NCBI RefSeq assembly: GCF_016919725.2
Contig: NZ_JAJERH010000007.1
Coordinates: forward strand, 1 to 64,000
Length of the DNA: 64,000 bases
Direction of reading: 5' to 3'
Source: Virgibacillus sp. AGTR
Lineage (GTDB): Bacteria > Bacillota > Bacilli > Bacillales > Amphibacillaceae
A program made the translations under genes and the position numbers. The notes under the pieces are model-generated. The model searched no databases, had not been told where the DNA came from, and saw only the letters and a program-made list of their open reading frames with translations. Of the stretch, positions 1 through 6,986 are shown in pieces (position 1 is the stretch's first letter; each line of letters opens with the position of its first letter).

Positions 1-121
1 AATGATAAAAACAAAGAAATTATTGTTAAAACTACTGATATTAATAGAGTAAAAATTAAAAAGTCACCGGATAAATTTAATTCATCAACTATTATATTCT
101 GGAGCAAATTCATATTAAGTA

Positions 122-616
122 TTAAAAGTCAAAACTTCCTTTTACATTAATACTTCTAGTATTTGTAGATGGAGTACGGATGGCAATATAATATGTACCA
201 CTAGGTCCACTTAGTATAAAACTACCACTTGTTTTCCTCCCACCACCATAACTTTTTGTCCAATATTGTTTACCATTACTAGCATTAATAAATCCCAATT
301 GTATTTTTTGTGATGAGGGCTTCCATGTAATTACACCAACCTTTACTTTTTGATTTTTTGACATTTTATACTTGTTTTTAGATTTAACATGTTTATTTAT
401 ACCAAGAGAAGAATGTCTAACCGTAAAATTTAAAAATGGTGATATTTTGTCAATAGATTCTTCTTCAGTAGATTGATCCTTTTCATACACAAGTTCAGCA
501 ACAAAATCTTCTGAATCCATATTCGAAATTGAACTTTCCTCTGCACTTGCAGTACCCACATGAAATAAAAACATAAAAAACAGACTAAACACCATTACAA
601 AATACTTCTTAACCAT
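122..616 (-). CDS. Secreted protein of unknown function, 164 aa
   Basis: The product starts with a clear Sec signal peptide (KKYFVMVFSLFFMFLFHV, then a likely cut after TASA at about residue 25). A charged linker follows, then a Gly/Ser/Thr-rich region of about 95 residues (VRHSSLGINK to KGSFDF) whose alternating pattern suggests a small beta-sandwich. I recognise no family. The start is supported by AAAAAGGAG nine bases upstream. A TATAAT box (704-709) and a perfect 26-bp palindrome (724-749) lie upstream and resemble the operator in front of the blaI-type gene at 4.5 kb, so I infer it belongs to that regulon. It is divergent from the secreted-protein genes at 1152-2816. Confidence 0.7.
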   Translation of the reverse strand: MVKKYFVMVFSLFFMFLFHVGTASAEESSISNMDSEDFVAELVYEKDQSTEEESIDKISPFLNFTVRHSSLGINKHVKSKNKYKMSKNQKVKVGVITWKPSSQKIQLGFINASNGKQYWTKSYGGGRKTSGSFILSGPSGTYYIAIRTPSTNTRSINVKGSFDF

Positions 617-703
617 TGTTACAGCTCCTTTTTAAGCATTACGTTTTACCTATCACTAGTAATTTAAAGATATAACCTATGAATAATTAACTGTGATTAT
701 TCT

Positions 704-749
704 ATTATAATAGCTATATTTACTTTTTACTACATGCATGTAGTAAAAA
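704..749 (-). promoter_or_regulatory. Promoter with perfect 26-bp palindromic operator
   Basis: Minus-strand -10 TATAAT is at 704-709. The -35 position (727-732) lies inside a perfect palindrome at 724-749 whose core is TACTACATGCATGTAGTA. This resembles BlaI/MecI operators (TACTACAnnTGTAGTA-like). Binding over the -35 would repress the gene at 122-616. Confidence 0.7.
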
Positions 750-920
750 TATATTCATTTAGCTTAATTTAAATATGCTTTAAAAAAGTATGGTGTAGTT
801 TTAATAAATAATCTAGACAGTCTTTAAATTTAGAATTAATTTATTAACGATTTATTAGCATCTTTTAAAAATATATTCGTTTTAACCTACGCTAAATTCA
901 TTCTTTTCGGATAGTTAATA

Positions 921-975
921 TTTACAATGAATCACTACGATGGTATAGTGATAATTGTACTACATAATTGTAGTT
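921..975 (+). promoter_or_regulatory. Promoter with two BlaI-type operator sites
   Basis: -35 TTTACA (921-926) and -10 TATAGT (944-949) are 17 bp apart. CACTACGATGGTATAGTG (933-950) overlaps spacer and -10; TACTACATAATTGTAGTT (958-975) covers the expected transcription start and matches 14 of 18 bases of the 724-749 operator core. This should drive the genes from 1152. The rest of the 617-1151 gap is AT-rich with nothing else recognised. Confidence 0.65.
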
Positions 976-1151
976 CATAATTTATTTTTGTAATTGCACG
1001 TCTTTTTAATTACAAAATGAATGTTGATAACTAGTAAAAGGAGGATAGTTAATAAGGAAACTTTAAACGAATGCTGATTTGGAAAAAGAAAATCATAGGT
1101 TTAAAGATTCCCGTAATTTTATTTATATTTATGTACAGGGGGGTTTTAATT

Positions 1152-1830
1152 TTGAAAAAATCACTCAATTCATTTTTAATTATTGGTTTATTATTAAGCC
1201 TAGTATCGCCTTTAAGCGTATTCGCATCTGATTTAACATCGGAAAATACAATGGAGAAAGATTATAAAGAATTGATGGGATTGATTGAGTCCTCAGAGAA
1301 AGAAAAATATAAAAAGGAAATGTCTAATTTAACTCAAGAAGAAATATATGAAAACTTTATAAAAATTGATCAAGAATATGATATTGGGGAGGAATTTTCA
1401 CTAAAAGACCAAGCTTTTATTGAAATGTATGCAAAACCAGTTGATTCTTGGGAAATAACTCCGTTTAAATCAAAGAAAATTTTCTGGATCTAAGAGTCAA
1501 AATGGCGTAACCGTTAAAGTAAGTGGTACAATTAAAGATGACATTCAAAATGTTATTAATCAAAGCTTTGGAGCTTCTAACCTAAAAACTAGTACAACAA
1601 AAGGTGCTAGTAAAGTAAAGTCTGTAAAAACAACAGTTCATCATACTGCTTATGGTTTAATAGGAAGTGGAGGAGTTGGTAAAGTATATTCTGGAACTTT
1701 ATCTACTTCTGGAAAAAATAGTACATTGACTGGAACTAAGAGATACACTGCAGTTGTTGCATATGCTTCAACATGGGCTACTGCTACTGTTAAGCATTCT
1801 GGCGGTACTTTTACAGTTACTCCAAAATAA
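1152..1830 (+). pseudogene. Secreted protein of unknown function, frameshifted
   Basis: A TTG start at 1152 after a GGGGGG-type ribosome site gives a signal peptide (KKSLNSFLIIGLLLSLVSPLSVFASD), then an acidic helical region. The frame stops at 1493. The next frame, entered by skipping one base in the AAAA run at 1476-1479, continues as GSKSQNGVTVKVSGTIKDD to AYASTWATATVKHSGG and stops at 1830. Together they would make about 225 residues: signal, helical pro-region, Ser/Thr/Gly-rich beta-type domain. An extra A in a homopolymer is the simplest explanation: a real mutation, phase variation, or a sequencing error. No family recognised. It is followed 18 bp later by a 40-residue membrane peptide. 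Confidence 0.65.
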
Positions 1831-1848
1831 AATAGTGGGAGGATAATC

Positions 1849-1971
1849 ATGTTAAGTAGTTTTGGGATTATTGGATCTATTATTACATTTTCAGTTTTGG
1901 CTGGATTAATTTATTTGTTTAGAAGACTGATTAAAAGAGATAATAGGAGTATGATTGACCAAAAAGAGTAA
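1849..1971 (+). CDS. Small single-span membrane peptide, 40 aa
   Basis: An ATG follows a strong GTGGGAGGATAATC ribosome site. The peptide has one hydrophobic span (FGIIGSIITFSVLAGLIYLF) and then a basic tail (RRLIKRDNR), predicting a single membrane helix with the tail in the cytoplasm. Its position just after a secreted-protein gene, and the same arrangement and length at 2694-2816, suggest a functional partner such as an immunity or export helper. That role is inference. Confidence 0.65.
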   Translation: MLSSFGIIGSIITFSVLAGLIYLFRRLIKRDNRSMIDQKE

Positions 1972-1991
1972 CTTAAAAGTTACTCTTTTTG
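1960..1991 (+). terminator. Rho-independent terminator
   Basis: Inverted repeat AAAAAGAGTAACTT/AAGTTACTCTTTTT with a tight loop overlaps the stop codon of the 40-residue peptide gene, with a T-run in the 3' arm. It separates the first secreted-protein module from the second. Confidence 0.85.
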
Positions 1992-2166
1992 ATTAGGTAT
2001 CATTATAATTATGATAAGAACTAATGTATCTTGCATAAAACCCCTCCTAAGTTCTATTTTTGGGTAGAAATTAGGGAATAAGAAATATTTAGGGGAATAA
2101 ACTCATTATATAGTATAAAGTAAGGATAAGTGGCCAAGGATTTAGCCTAAATAAAGAGAATGGTTT

Positions 2167-2679
2167 ATGACGGAGAAAAAAACGAAGTCTTTTTGTCGTG
2201 AAGAATCCCCCTGCTACACTTTTGAGGCCAGTCGGTGCACCCTTGTAGTTGCCGAAACTGCTACTGTTAGTGAAAATAACTCAGATTCTGTTTCAACATT
2301 TGCTAGTCATAGTGGAAAACCAGGTTCAAAATGGAAAACAAGTTATAAAGTTGACTTTTGGGGAGTTTATTTAGCGGCCAGAGCTAAAATAAATACTAGT
2401 TACACAGTCAACAAAGGTTCTATTAAGATAACTGACGTTACTAAAGCTGGCACAAAAGCAAATGCACCAACAACCATAGTAGTTGACTCTTTGAAAAAAG
2501 TCATTAATAATAAGAAAACAGTAAAAAGTCGAGGTTCATTTACTAAAGTAAATGGGATAGTTATTGGAGGTCAACCAATCGGGTTTAGCGATTCTTTTGA
2601 TTTAACAACTACTTTAAAAATCACAAGTGCTACTAATTCAAAAGTGAAATGGACTTCTAGCTCTAAATCTTCAAAATAA
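2167..2679 (+). CDS. Exported-type protein of unknown function, 5' end probably altered
   Basis: The open frame codes for 170 residues. From about residue 30 (ETATVSENNSDSVSTFAS onward) it looks like a mature secreted Ser/Thr/Lys-rich beta-type domain, similar in style to the frameshifted protein at 1152-1830. The first 30 residues are not a signal peptide and the ATG at 2167 lacks a good ribosome site. The original signal-peptide region appears replaced or lost, so this may be a pseudogene. A 40-residue membrane peptide follows after 14 bp. The 1972-2166 gap shows no operator like the one at 724-749. Confidence 0.5.
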   Translation: MTEKKTKSFCREESPCYTFEASRCTLVVAETATVSENNSDSVSTFASHSGKPGSKWKTSYKVDFWGVYLAARAKINTSYTVNKGSIKITDVTKAGTKANAPTTIVVDSLKKVINNKKTVKSRGSFTKVNGIVIGGQPIGFSDSFDLTTTLKITSATNSKVKWTSSSKSSK

Positions 2680-2693
2680 AAGGAGTTATTTTT

Positions 2694-2816
2694 ATGGGTG
2701 GTTTTGAACTCAATACGTTCTTTTCTCAAATAATATTTGTAGGGGTAGGGGCTTTAATAGTTTTTTTCCTATTTCGTTATTTGTTAACTAAAAAAAGAAA
2801 AAAAAAGAAAAGATAA
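2694..2816 (+). CDS. Small single-span membrane peptide with poly-Lys/Arg tail, 40 aa
   Basis: ATG after AAAGGAG with 8 bp spacing. The peptide has one hydrophobic helix (QIIFVGVGALIVFFLFRYLL) and ends in TKKRKKKKR, giving N-out/C-in topology by the positive-inside rule. It has exactly the same length and relative position as the peptide at 1849-1971, but little sequence identity. I read the two as equivalent partners of adjacent secreted-protein genes. Function unknown. Confidence 0.6.
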   Translation: MGGFELNTFFSQIIFVGVGALIVFFLFRYLLTKKRKKKKR

Positions 2817-2865
2817 AACTTCAACCCTTTGTGAGCAAATGTTGCTGGTAGATAGATAATACTAA

Positions 2866-2908
2866 AAAGAAGGCGACTTATGCAATGCATGTATAAGCCG
2901 CTTTCTTT
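2866..2908 (+). terminator. Terminator hairpin
   Basis: Arms AAAGAAGGCGACTTAT (2866-2881) and ATAAGCCGCTTTCTTT (2893-2908) pair almost fully. It ends the accessory cluster and could serve both strands, lying between the 2816 stop and the converging sensor gene. Confidence 0.75.
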
Positions 2909-2977
2909 GAGTATTAAAGAATATGATTTCTCGTATAAGTGATTTATTATAATTAATGATGTTTTACTTTATTCTAT

Positions 2978-4129
2978 TCATTCGTCTTCTAAAACTATTT
3001 CACCATTTTCAACTTGTTTAAGAATTTCTTCCCAATCTTCTCTCGAGAATTTAGATTCATCAGATTTCTTGACTGAATTTATTTCATAATTACTCCCTTC
3101 TTCTTGTTCTTCTGTTGACTTGTCAATACCAGCTTTAAAAAGCACCACTTCTGATACTCTATTTATATTTTTGTGAATTAAGTTAGCACTTACAACACTA
3201 CCGCTTCCGATAGCTATAAATATTATGAAGGATAGGAATACAATAGATTTACTAACCTTTTTTGCTTCTAATATTCTCAATAATCTTTTTCTTAAATTGA
3301 CTTGACCTGTCGCAAAAAAAGTACCCAAAAGATATGGGTTTGTCTCTTGATTGGAACGGTAGATCATATTTAAAATGGTTTCACCATATTTTTTTCTCTC
3401 TCTGTGAGACATTTTTATCACGACATCTTCATCGCAGGAAAGTTCACTCCATTTATTGATTTCTTTTTGTAATATATAAACAAATGGGTTATACCAATGG
3501 AGTATGGTTGCGAGCAACGCAGCTCTCTTTACCCATAAATCTTTTCGCTTATAATGTATTAATTCATGCTTAATTATCATTTCTAACTCATCTGGTAGAA
3601 TATCATGCATCGGTAATACAATAGTAGGCTTAAAAACACCAATAATTATGGGACTGATATTTAAACGACAAAATACGATTTCGACAGGAGAGTTTAGATT
3701 CATATTCTCCATCTGTTTGCGTAGAACATCGTATACAATATTTTCTTTTGGAACAGAAAAGCAACTCGCTTTAAGTTTTTTCGTGAATCGCATAAATATA
3801 TATATAAATCTTAAACTACTAATCGTTACGCCAATAACCCAAACTACAACAACGACTTGAAAAAAAGCCGTTGTTAAAGATAAGACAGGTTGAAAAATAA
3901 TAGATTGTTCTATATATTGAGTAGTCACATCTTCGCTGTTAATTACCGATAATAAATCTGACACTAGAAAGACTGGAACAAGAAAAAAGAATAAAGATAA
4001 TTTTCTATTCCGATAATACCACTTTGATGAAAGAGTCCTTTTAGAAAGATATGTTATAAATAGTGAAAATAACAATACACTGCTTCCTGCTATAGATAGA
4101 CCAATAATTATAGTTAGATATTCCACCAT
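2978..4129 (-). CDS. BlaR1-type M56 sensor metalloprotease lacking a penicillin-binding domain
   Basis: Integral membrane zinc protease of the M56 (BlaR1/MecR1) family, about 383 aa. I see N-terminal membrane spans, the zinc motif HELIH followed by YKRKDLW near residue 190, a downstream ELSCDED that can supply the third ligand, and a last span near residue 305. In true BlaR1 the last span leads to a beta-lactam sensor of about 250 residues; here only about 65 mostly acidic residues follow, so the signal is probably not a beta-lactam. Known role of the family: on stimulation, trigger cleavage of the partner repressor. It starts 8 bp after the repressor stop; the ATG after GTAGGTTTGATA is preferred. 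Confidence 0.85.
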   Translation of the reverse strand: MVEYLTIIIGLSIAGSSVLLFSLFITYLSKRTLSSKWYYRNRKLSLFFFLVPVFLVSDLLSVINSEDVTTQYIEQSIIFQPVLSLTTAFFQVVVVVWVIGVTISSLRFIYIFMRFTKKLKASCFSVPKENIVYDVLRKQMENMNLNSPVEIVFCRLNISPIIIGVFKPTIVLPMHDILPDELEMIIKHELIHYKRKDLWVKRAALLATILHWYNPFVYILQKEINKWSELSCDEDVVIKMSHRERKKYGETILNMIYRSNQETNPYLLGTFFATGQVNLRKRLLRILEAKKVSKSIVFLSFIIFIAIGSGSVVSANLIHKNINRVSEVVLFKAGIDKSTEEQEEGSNYEINSVKKSDESKFSREDWEEILKQVENGEIVLEDE

Positions 4130-4137
4130 TATCAAAC

Positions 4138-4512
4138 CTACTTATCATCAAACCATTTTTTGATTTCATCCAATTCTTCAGAATTAATATCGTCATCATA
4201 AAGTGTCGCTAAAAAATTTTTCACAGATCCTTTATACATCGTATTTAAAAAACCCTGTGCTTTCTTTTTTTCGTACATTTCAAACGATAATCTTGGGCTA
4301 TAAACATTTGACCGTCCTTCTCTCTTTACAGCAAGCATCCCTTTATCTTCTAACCTAGAAAGAAAGGTTGCGATTGTTTGCCCTTTCCATTTTTTACCTT
4401 CTTTTACTAGAAAAACTTCCAATAATTCATTCGATTTAAAGGGACGATTTATTTTCCAAATTTCTTTCATTATTTTCATTTCCGTTTCAGATAGACTTTG
4501 GAAATCATTCAA
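4138..4512 (-). CDS. BlaI/MecI/CopY-family transcriptional repressor
   Basis: About 124 aa with a winged helix (LSETEMKIMKEIW, KGQTIATFLSRLEDKGMLA, REGRSNVYSP) and a C-terminal dimerisation region, the standard BlaI layout and size. The start is set to TTG at 4512 because GAGGTG lies six bases before it; a GTG three codons upstream overlaps that ribosome site. Family role: a dimer binds TACTACAnnTGTAGTA-like palindromes and is cleaved through the partner protease. The matching operator upstream suggests autoregulation, and similar sites at 724-749 and 933-975 suggest its targets are the neighbouring secreted-protein genes. Confidence 0.88.
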   Translation of the reverse strand: MNDFQSLSETEMKIMKEIWKINRPFKSNELLEVFLVKEGKKWKGQTIATFLSRLEDKGMLAVKREGRSNVYSPRLSFEMYEKKKAQGFLNTMYKGSVKNFLATLYDDDINSEELDEIKKWFDDK

Positions 4513-4543
4513 TTTATACACCTCGTATTAAATTGCATTTTAC

Positions 4544-4588
4544 ATTATAATTAATTACTACATCAATATAGTAACATGCTACTATATT
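4544..4588 (-). promoter_or_regulatory. Promoter and operators of the blaI-type gene
   Basis: Minus-strand -10 TATAAT is at 4544-4549. TACTACATCAATATAGTA (4556-4573) matches 15 of 18 bases of the palindrome core at 724-749 and overlaps the expected -35. A second inverted repeat, AATATAGTA/TACTATATT, spans 4565-4588. The layout indicates repressor autoregulation. Confidence 0.65.
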
Positions 4589-4648
4589 ATCTTTAATCTT
4601 GTCAATTTGCTATATTTCATAGTTTATAAGAGCTTAACTATAATATGA

Positions 4649-5845
4649 TTATTCTGGATGCATAAAAAATGTAATTACTGCACCGATTGCTAATATTAAG
4701 CCACCCATTCCAAATGCATAAGAGTAATCTCCACTTATTGTTCGAAGGTACCCACCAAGGAATACACCTAATGCAGCAAATATTTGGTGAAGAAGCCAAC
4801 TAAACCCTAGAATACTTCCCATTGCATTTTTACCAAATCGATCACCAATAATCCCCGTAACTAGTGGAATGATTGGCATTGATGAAACTCCATAAACAAT
4901 TGAAAATACATATAACTGCCATATCCCCGGTGATATTGCTAGCCAAATAAATGCTATCAGGCGAATAATATAAAGCATAATCAACAAATTTTTCTTTCCA
5001 AAATTACGAGTTAATTGTCCTGTTACAAACATTGAAACTGCACTCGCAAAAGCAGCAATACCAAGTAATTGCCCCCCAAGTGAGGTATCCCCCCCTAGAT
5101 CAACTGCGAAATTTGGAAGATGCATGGTTACTAAGTATAGTGTAAAACCACAAGAAGCAAATCCTAGGCTTGCAATCCAAAACTGACCACTTCTTAATGC
5201 CTCTGACAATTTTGCACTCTGAGGTGGTGAAAATATTGCCGTAGAATCTCCATCTGGCAATTGACCAACATCTTCTGGATTATTTTTAACTGCAAATAAA
5301 ACTAAAGGCACGACAACAACCAGAATAATCATTCCAAGTACCACAAATGCAGAGCGGAAACCAGTGTTAGCAATTAGATAACCAGTTAAAGGTAATAGTA
5401 AAAGTTGACCAATGTTCATTCCCATTGAACTTCTTGAAAGCATTTTAGCCCGTTTCTTCACAAACCATCTTGATACTAATACTGAGTTGGCCATAGAACC
5501 ACAGCCTGCAAAACCAATTGCGGTAAAAACCCCATAATAAATAAAGAATTGCCATACTTCAGTGATTGTTGCGGATAACAAAAATGCAATTCCCATTAAC
5601 GCTGCACTACTAGCAATTACTGACTTAGGACCAAACCTATCAATCAATTTTCCCATAATCGGTTGGAAAATTCCCCAAGTTATCATATTGAGAGACACTG
5701 CTAAACTAAGTGTTGTTAAGTCCCATCCGTAGGTGTTATTCAGTGGAGCAAAAAATTGCCCTGCTGTCAGGTTTAGACCAAATGCTCCCATAAGTGTGAT
5801 AAATGTAATCAGAATAACTCGATTACCCATAAAAGAATGTTGCAA
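4649..5845 (-). CDS. MFS transporter (oxalate/formate antiporter-like)
   Basis: About 398 aa, 12 predicted membrane spans of the major facilitator superfamily. The loop 2-3 motif is present (GKLIDRFGPKSV). The sequence resembles the monocarboxylate/OxlT-like branch of MFS, but the substrate cannot be read from sequence. A TTG start at 5845 is chosen because AGGAGGAG lies five bases upstream; the ATG ten codons earlier would place the ribosome site inside the gene. It is divergent from the CGNR regulator at 5980, with shared GGTTAAT repeats between, so that regulator probably controls it. Confidence 0.8.
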   Translation of the reverse strand: MQHSFMGNRVILITFITLMGAFGLNLTAGQFFAPLNNTYGWDLTTLSLAVSLNMITWGIFQPIMGKLIDRFGPKSVIASSAALMGIAFLLSATITEVWQFFIYYGVFTAIGFAGCGSMANSVLVSRWFVKKRAKMLSRSSMGMNIGQLLLLPLTGYLIANTGFRSAFVVLGMIILVVVVPLVLFAVKNNPEDVGQLPDGDSTAIFSPPQSAKLSEALRSGQFWIASLGFASCGFTLYLVTMHLPNFAVDLGGDTSLGGQLLGIAAFASAVSMFVTGQLTRNFGKKNLLIMLYIIRLIAFIWLAISPGIWQLYVFSIVYGVSSMPIIPLVTGIIGDRFGKNAMGSILGFSWLLHQIFAALGVFLGGYLRTISGDYSYAFGMGGLILAIGAVITFFMHPE

Positions 5846-5892
5846 AAAATCTCCTCCTATAAATGTATTAACCATTAAATTTCGGTTTTAAT

Positions 5893-5948
5893 GGTTAATA
5901 CAATATACAATTATAATTAACCTGTCAAGTATGCTACAATAGGTTAAT
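5893..5948. promoter_or_regulatory. Three GGTTAAT half-sites between divergent genes
   Basis: GGTTAAT (5893-5899), ATTAACC (5916-5922) and GGTTAAT (5942-5948) give two overlapping inverted repeats in the divergent promoter region. Likely binding sites of the adjacent CGNR-type regulator. Confidence 0.5.
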
Positions 5949-5979
5949 ATTAAAATAATTATAGAAATGAGGGATTATA

Positions 5980-6561
5980 ATGGTTAGTGAAAGTAACTTC
6001 CCACTAATTTCTGGTTATCTATCTTTGGATTTGGTAAATACAGAAGTGGTTCGGAATGGAACCCGATATGATTTGTTGACAAAATCAGAAGATGTAATTA
6101 ATTGGGTGAATACTTTACTAGAGGAGAATATTCTTCTAACTAAACAAATTTCAGATAATGTACAAGAGTGGTCTAGTCAGGTCTTACCAATCTTAAGAGA
6201 GATTCGCTCATTTTTGCGTAAGGGATATGAAAGTTTAGCCGATGGAGAAGATCTTTCTGAAGGGTGGATTAATTATCTGGAAACAGTTATTGAAAAGGCA
6301 CCATTCACTTATAAGGTAGAAAATAATGAGTTAATACCTGTCCCCATTGGACAACCATCTAATGTTTTAATTTCGCTAGTAGCACTGGATGCTATTAAAC
6401 TTTATACAAGCAATAAATTATCCTCTATACATCGTTGTGCGAATCCAAGTTGCGTTTTATTGTTTATCGATACTCGTGGAAGGCGAAAATGGTGTTCAAT
6501 GAGAATATGCGGAAATCGTGAAAAAGTTACTCGCTTTCAAAGGCGACAAAAACAAGAATGA
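5980..6561 (+). CDS. CGNR zinc-finger (ABATE-domain) regulator
   Basis: 193 aa. The N-terminal region has the ABATE pattern (SGYLSLDLVNTEV near residue 12). The C-terminus holds the CGNR zinc finger: CANPSCVLLFIDTRGRRKWCS then ICGNREKVTRFQRR, with four cysteines placed to bind zinc. Such proteins are treated as DNA-binding stress or metabolite regulators. ATG follows GAGGGA. Divergence from the MFS gene at 4649-5845 suggests it controls that transporter. Confidence 0.82.
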   Translation: MVSESNFPLISGYLSLDLVNTEVVRNGTRYDLLTKSEDVINWVNTLLEENILLTKQISDNVQEWSSQVLPILREIRSFLRKGYESLADGEDLSEGWINYLETVIEKAPFTYKVENNELIPVPIGQPSNVLISLVALDAIKLYTSNKLSSIHRCANPSCVLLFIDTRGRRKWCSMRICGNREKVTRFQRRQKQE

Positions 6562-6986
6562 AAGTAATTATTCTAAAAGAAGACTTAAGATTAATATAAT
6601 TGGAGTGACTTACGCAAAGGGCTATTAAAGGATATGATTATAATGAATCACAAATTAATCTGAACATATCCTAACTTTAAACTTAATCATGAGTAAGGAA
6701 AGCAATGTATCCACTGCCCGCTCAGAGGTCACCTATATTATTAACGCCTATACCATGTACTTCTTTTAAGCAATCATTAAAAAATAAAGTCAATACTTCC
6801 TTAAAGAGCCTCGTACAGAATATCTAGAGAAGAAATTCGCCATTCACCAACTTCGCCTTTCCGTTAAGTTGCAGTGATTGAATGAATAAAATAGTCCTTG
6901 AATCTCCACCTACTGGATAATGTATTGTTTATATTAGCAAGCAGCTAGCATTTGAAGCTAGAAGCTAACGTAAACGAGGAGGTTCT
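6562..6986. other. Intergenic region, 425 bp
   Basis: No convincing gene, terminator or member of the dispersed repeat families is visible. Short coding-like stretches on the minus strand around 6730-6860 are interrupted by stops and match nothing I recognise. Confidence 0.4.

Noticed and set aside
1650-1850. 66-aa minus-strand frame
   Set aside because: Antisense shadow of the frameshifted secreted-protein gene, Pro/Val pattern only.
2167-2816. Second module as a lactococcin-972-type bacteriocin
   Set aside because: Secreted, small and paired with a membrane peptide, but I cannot see the family's characteristic motifs.
6730-6860. Possible gene remnant (KEVLTLFFNDCLKEVHG) on the minus strand
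   Set aside because: Interrupted by stops and not recognised as any family.
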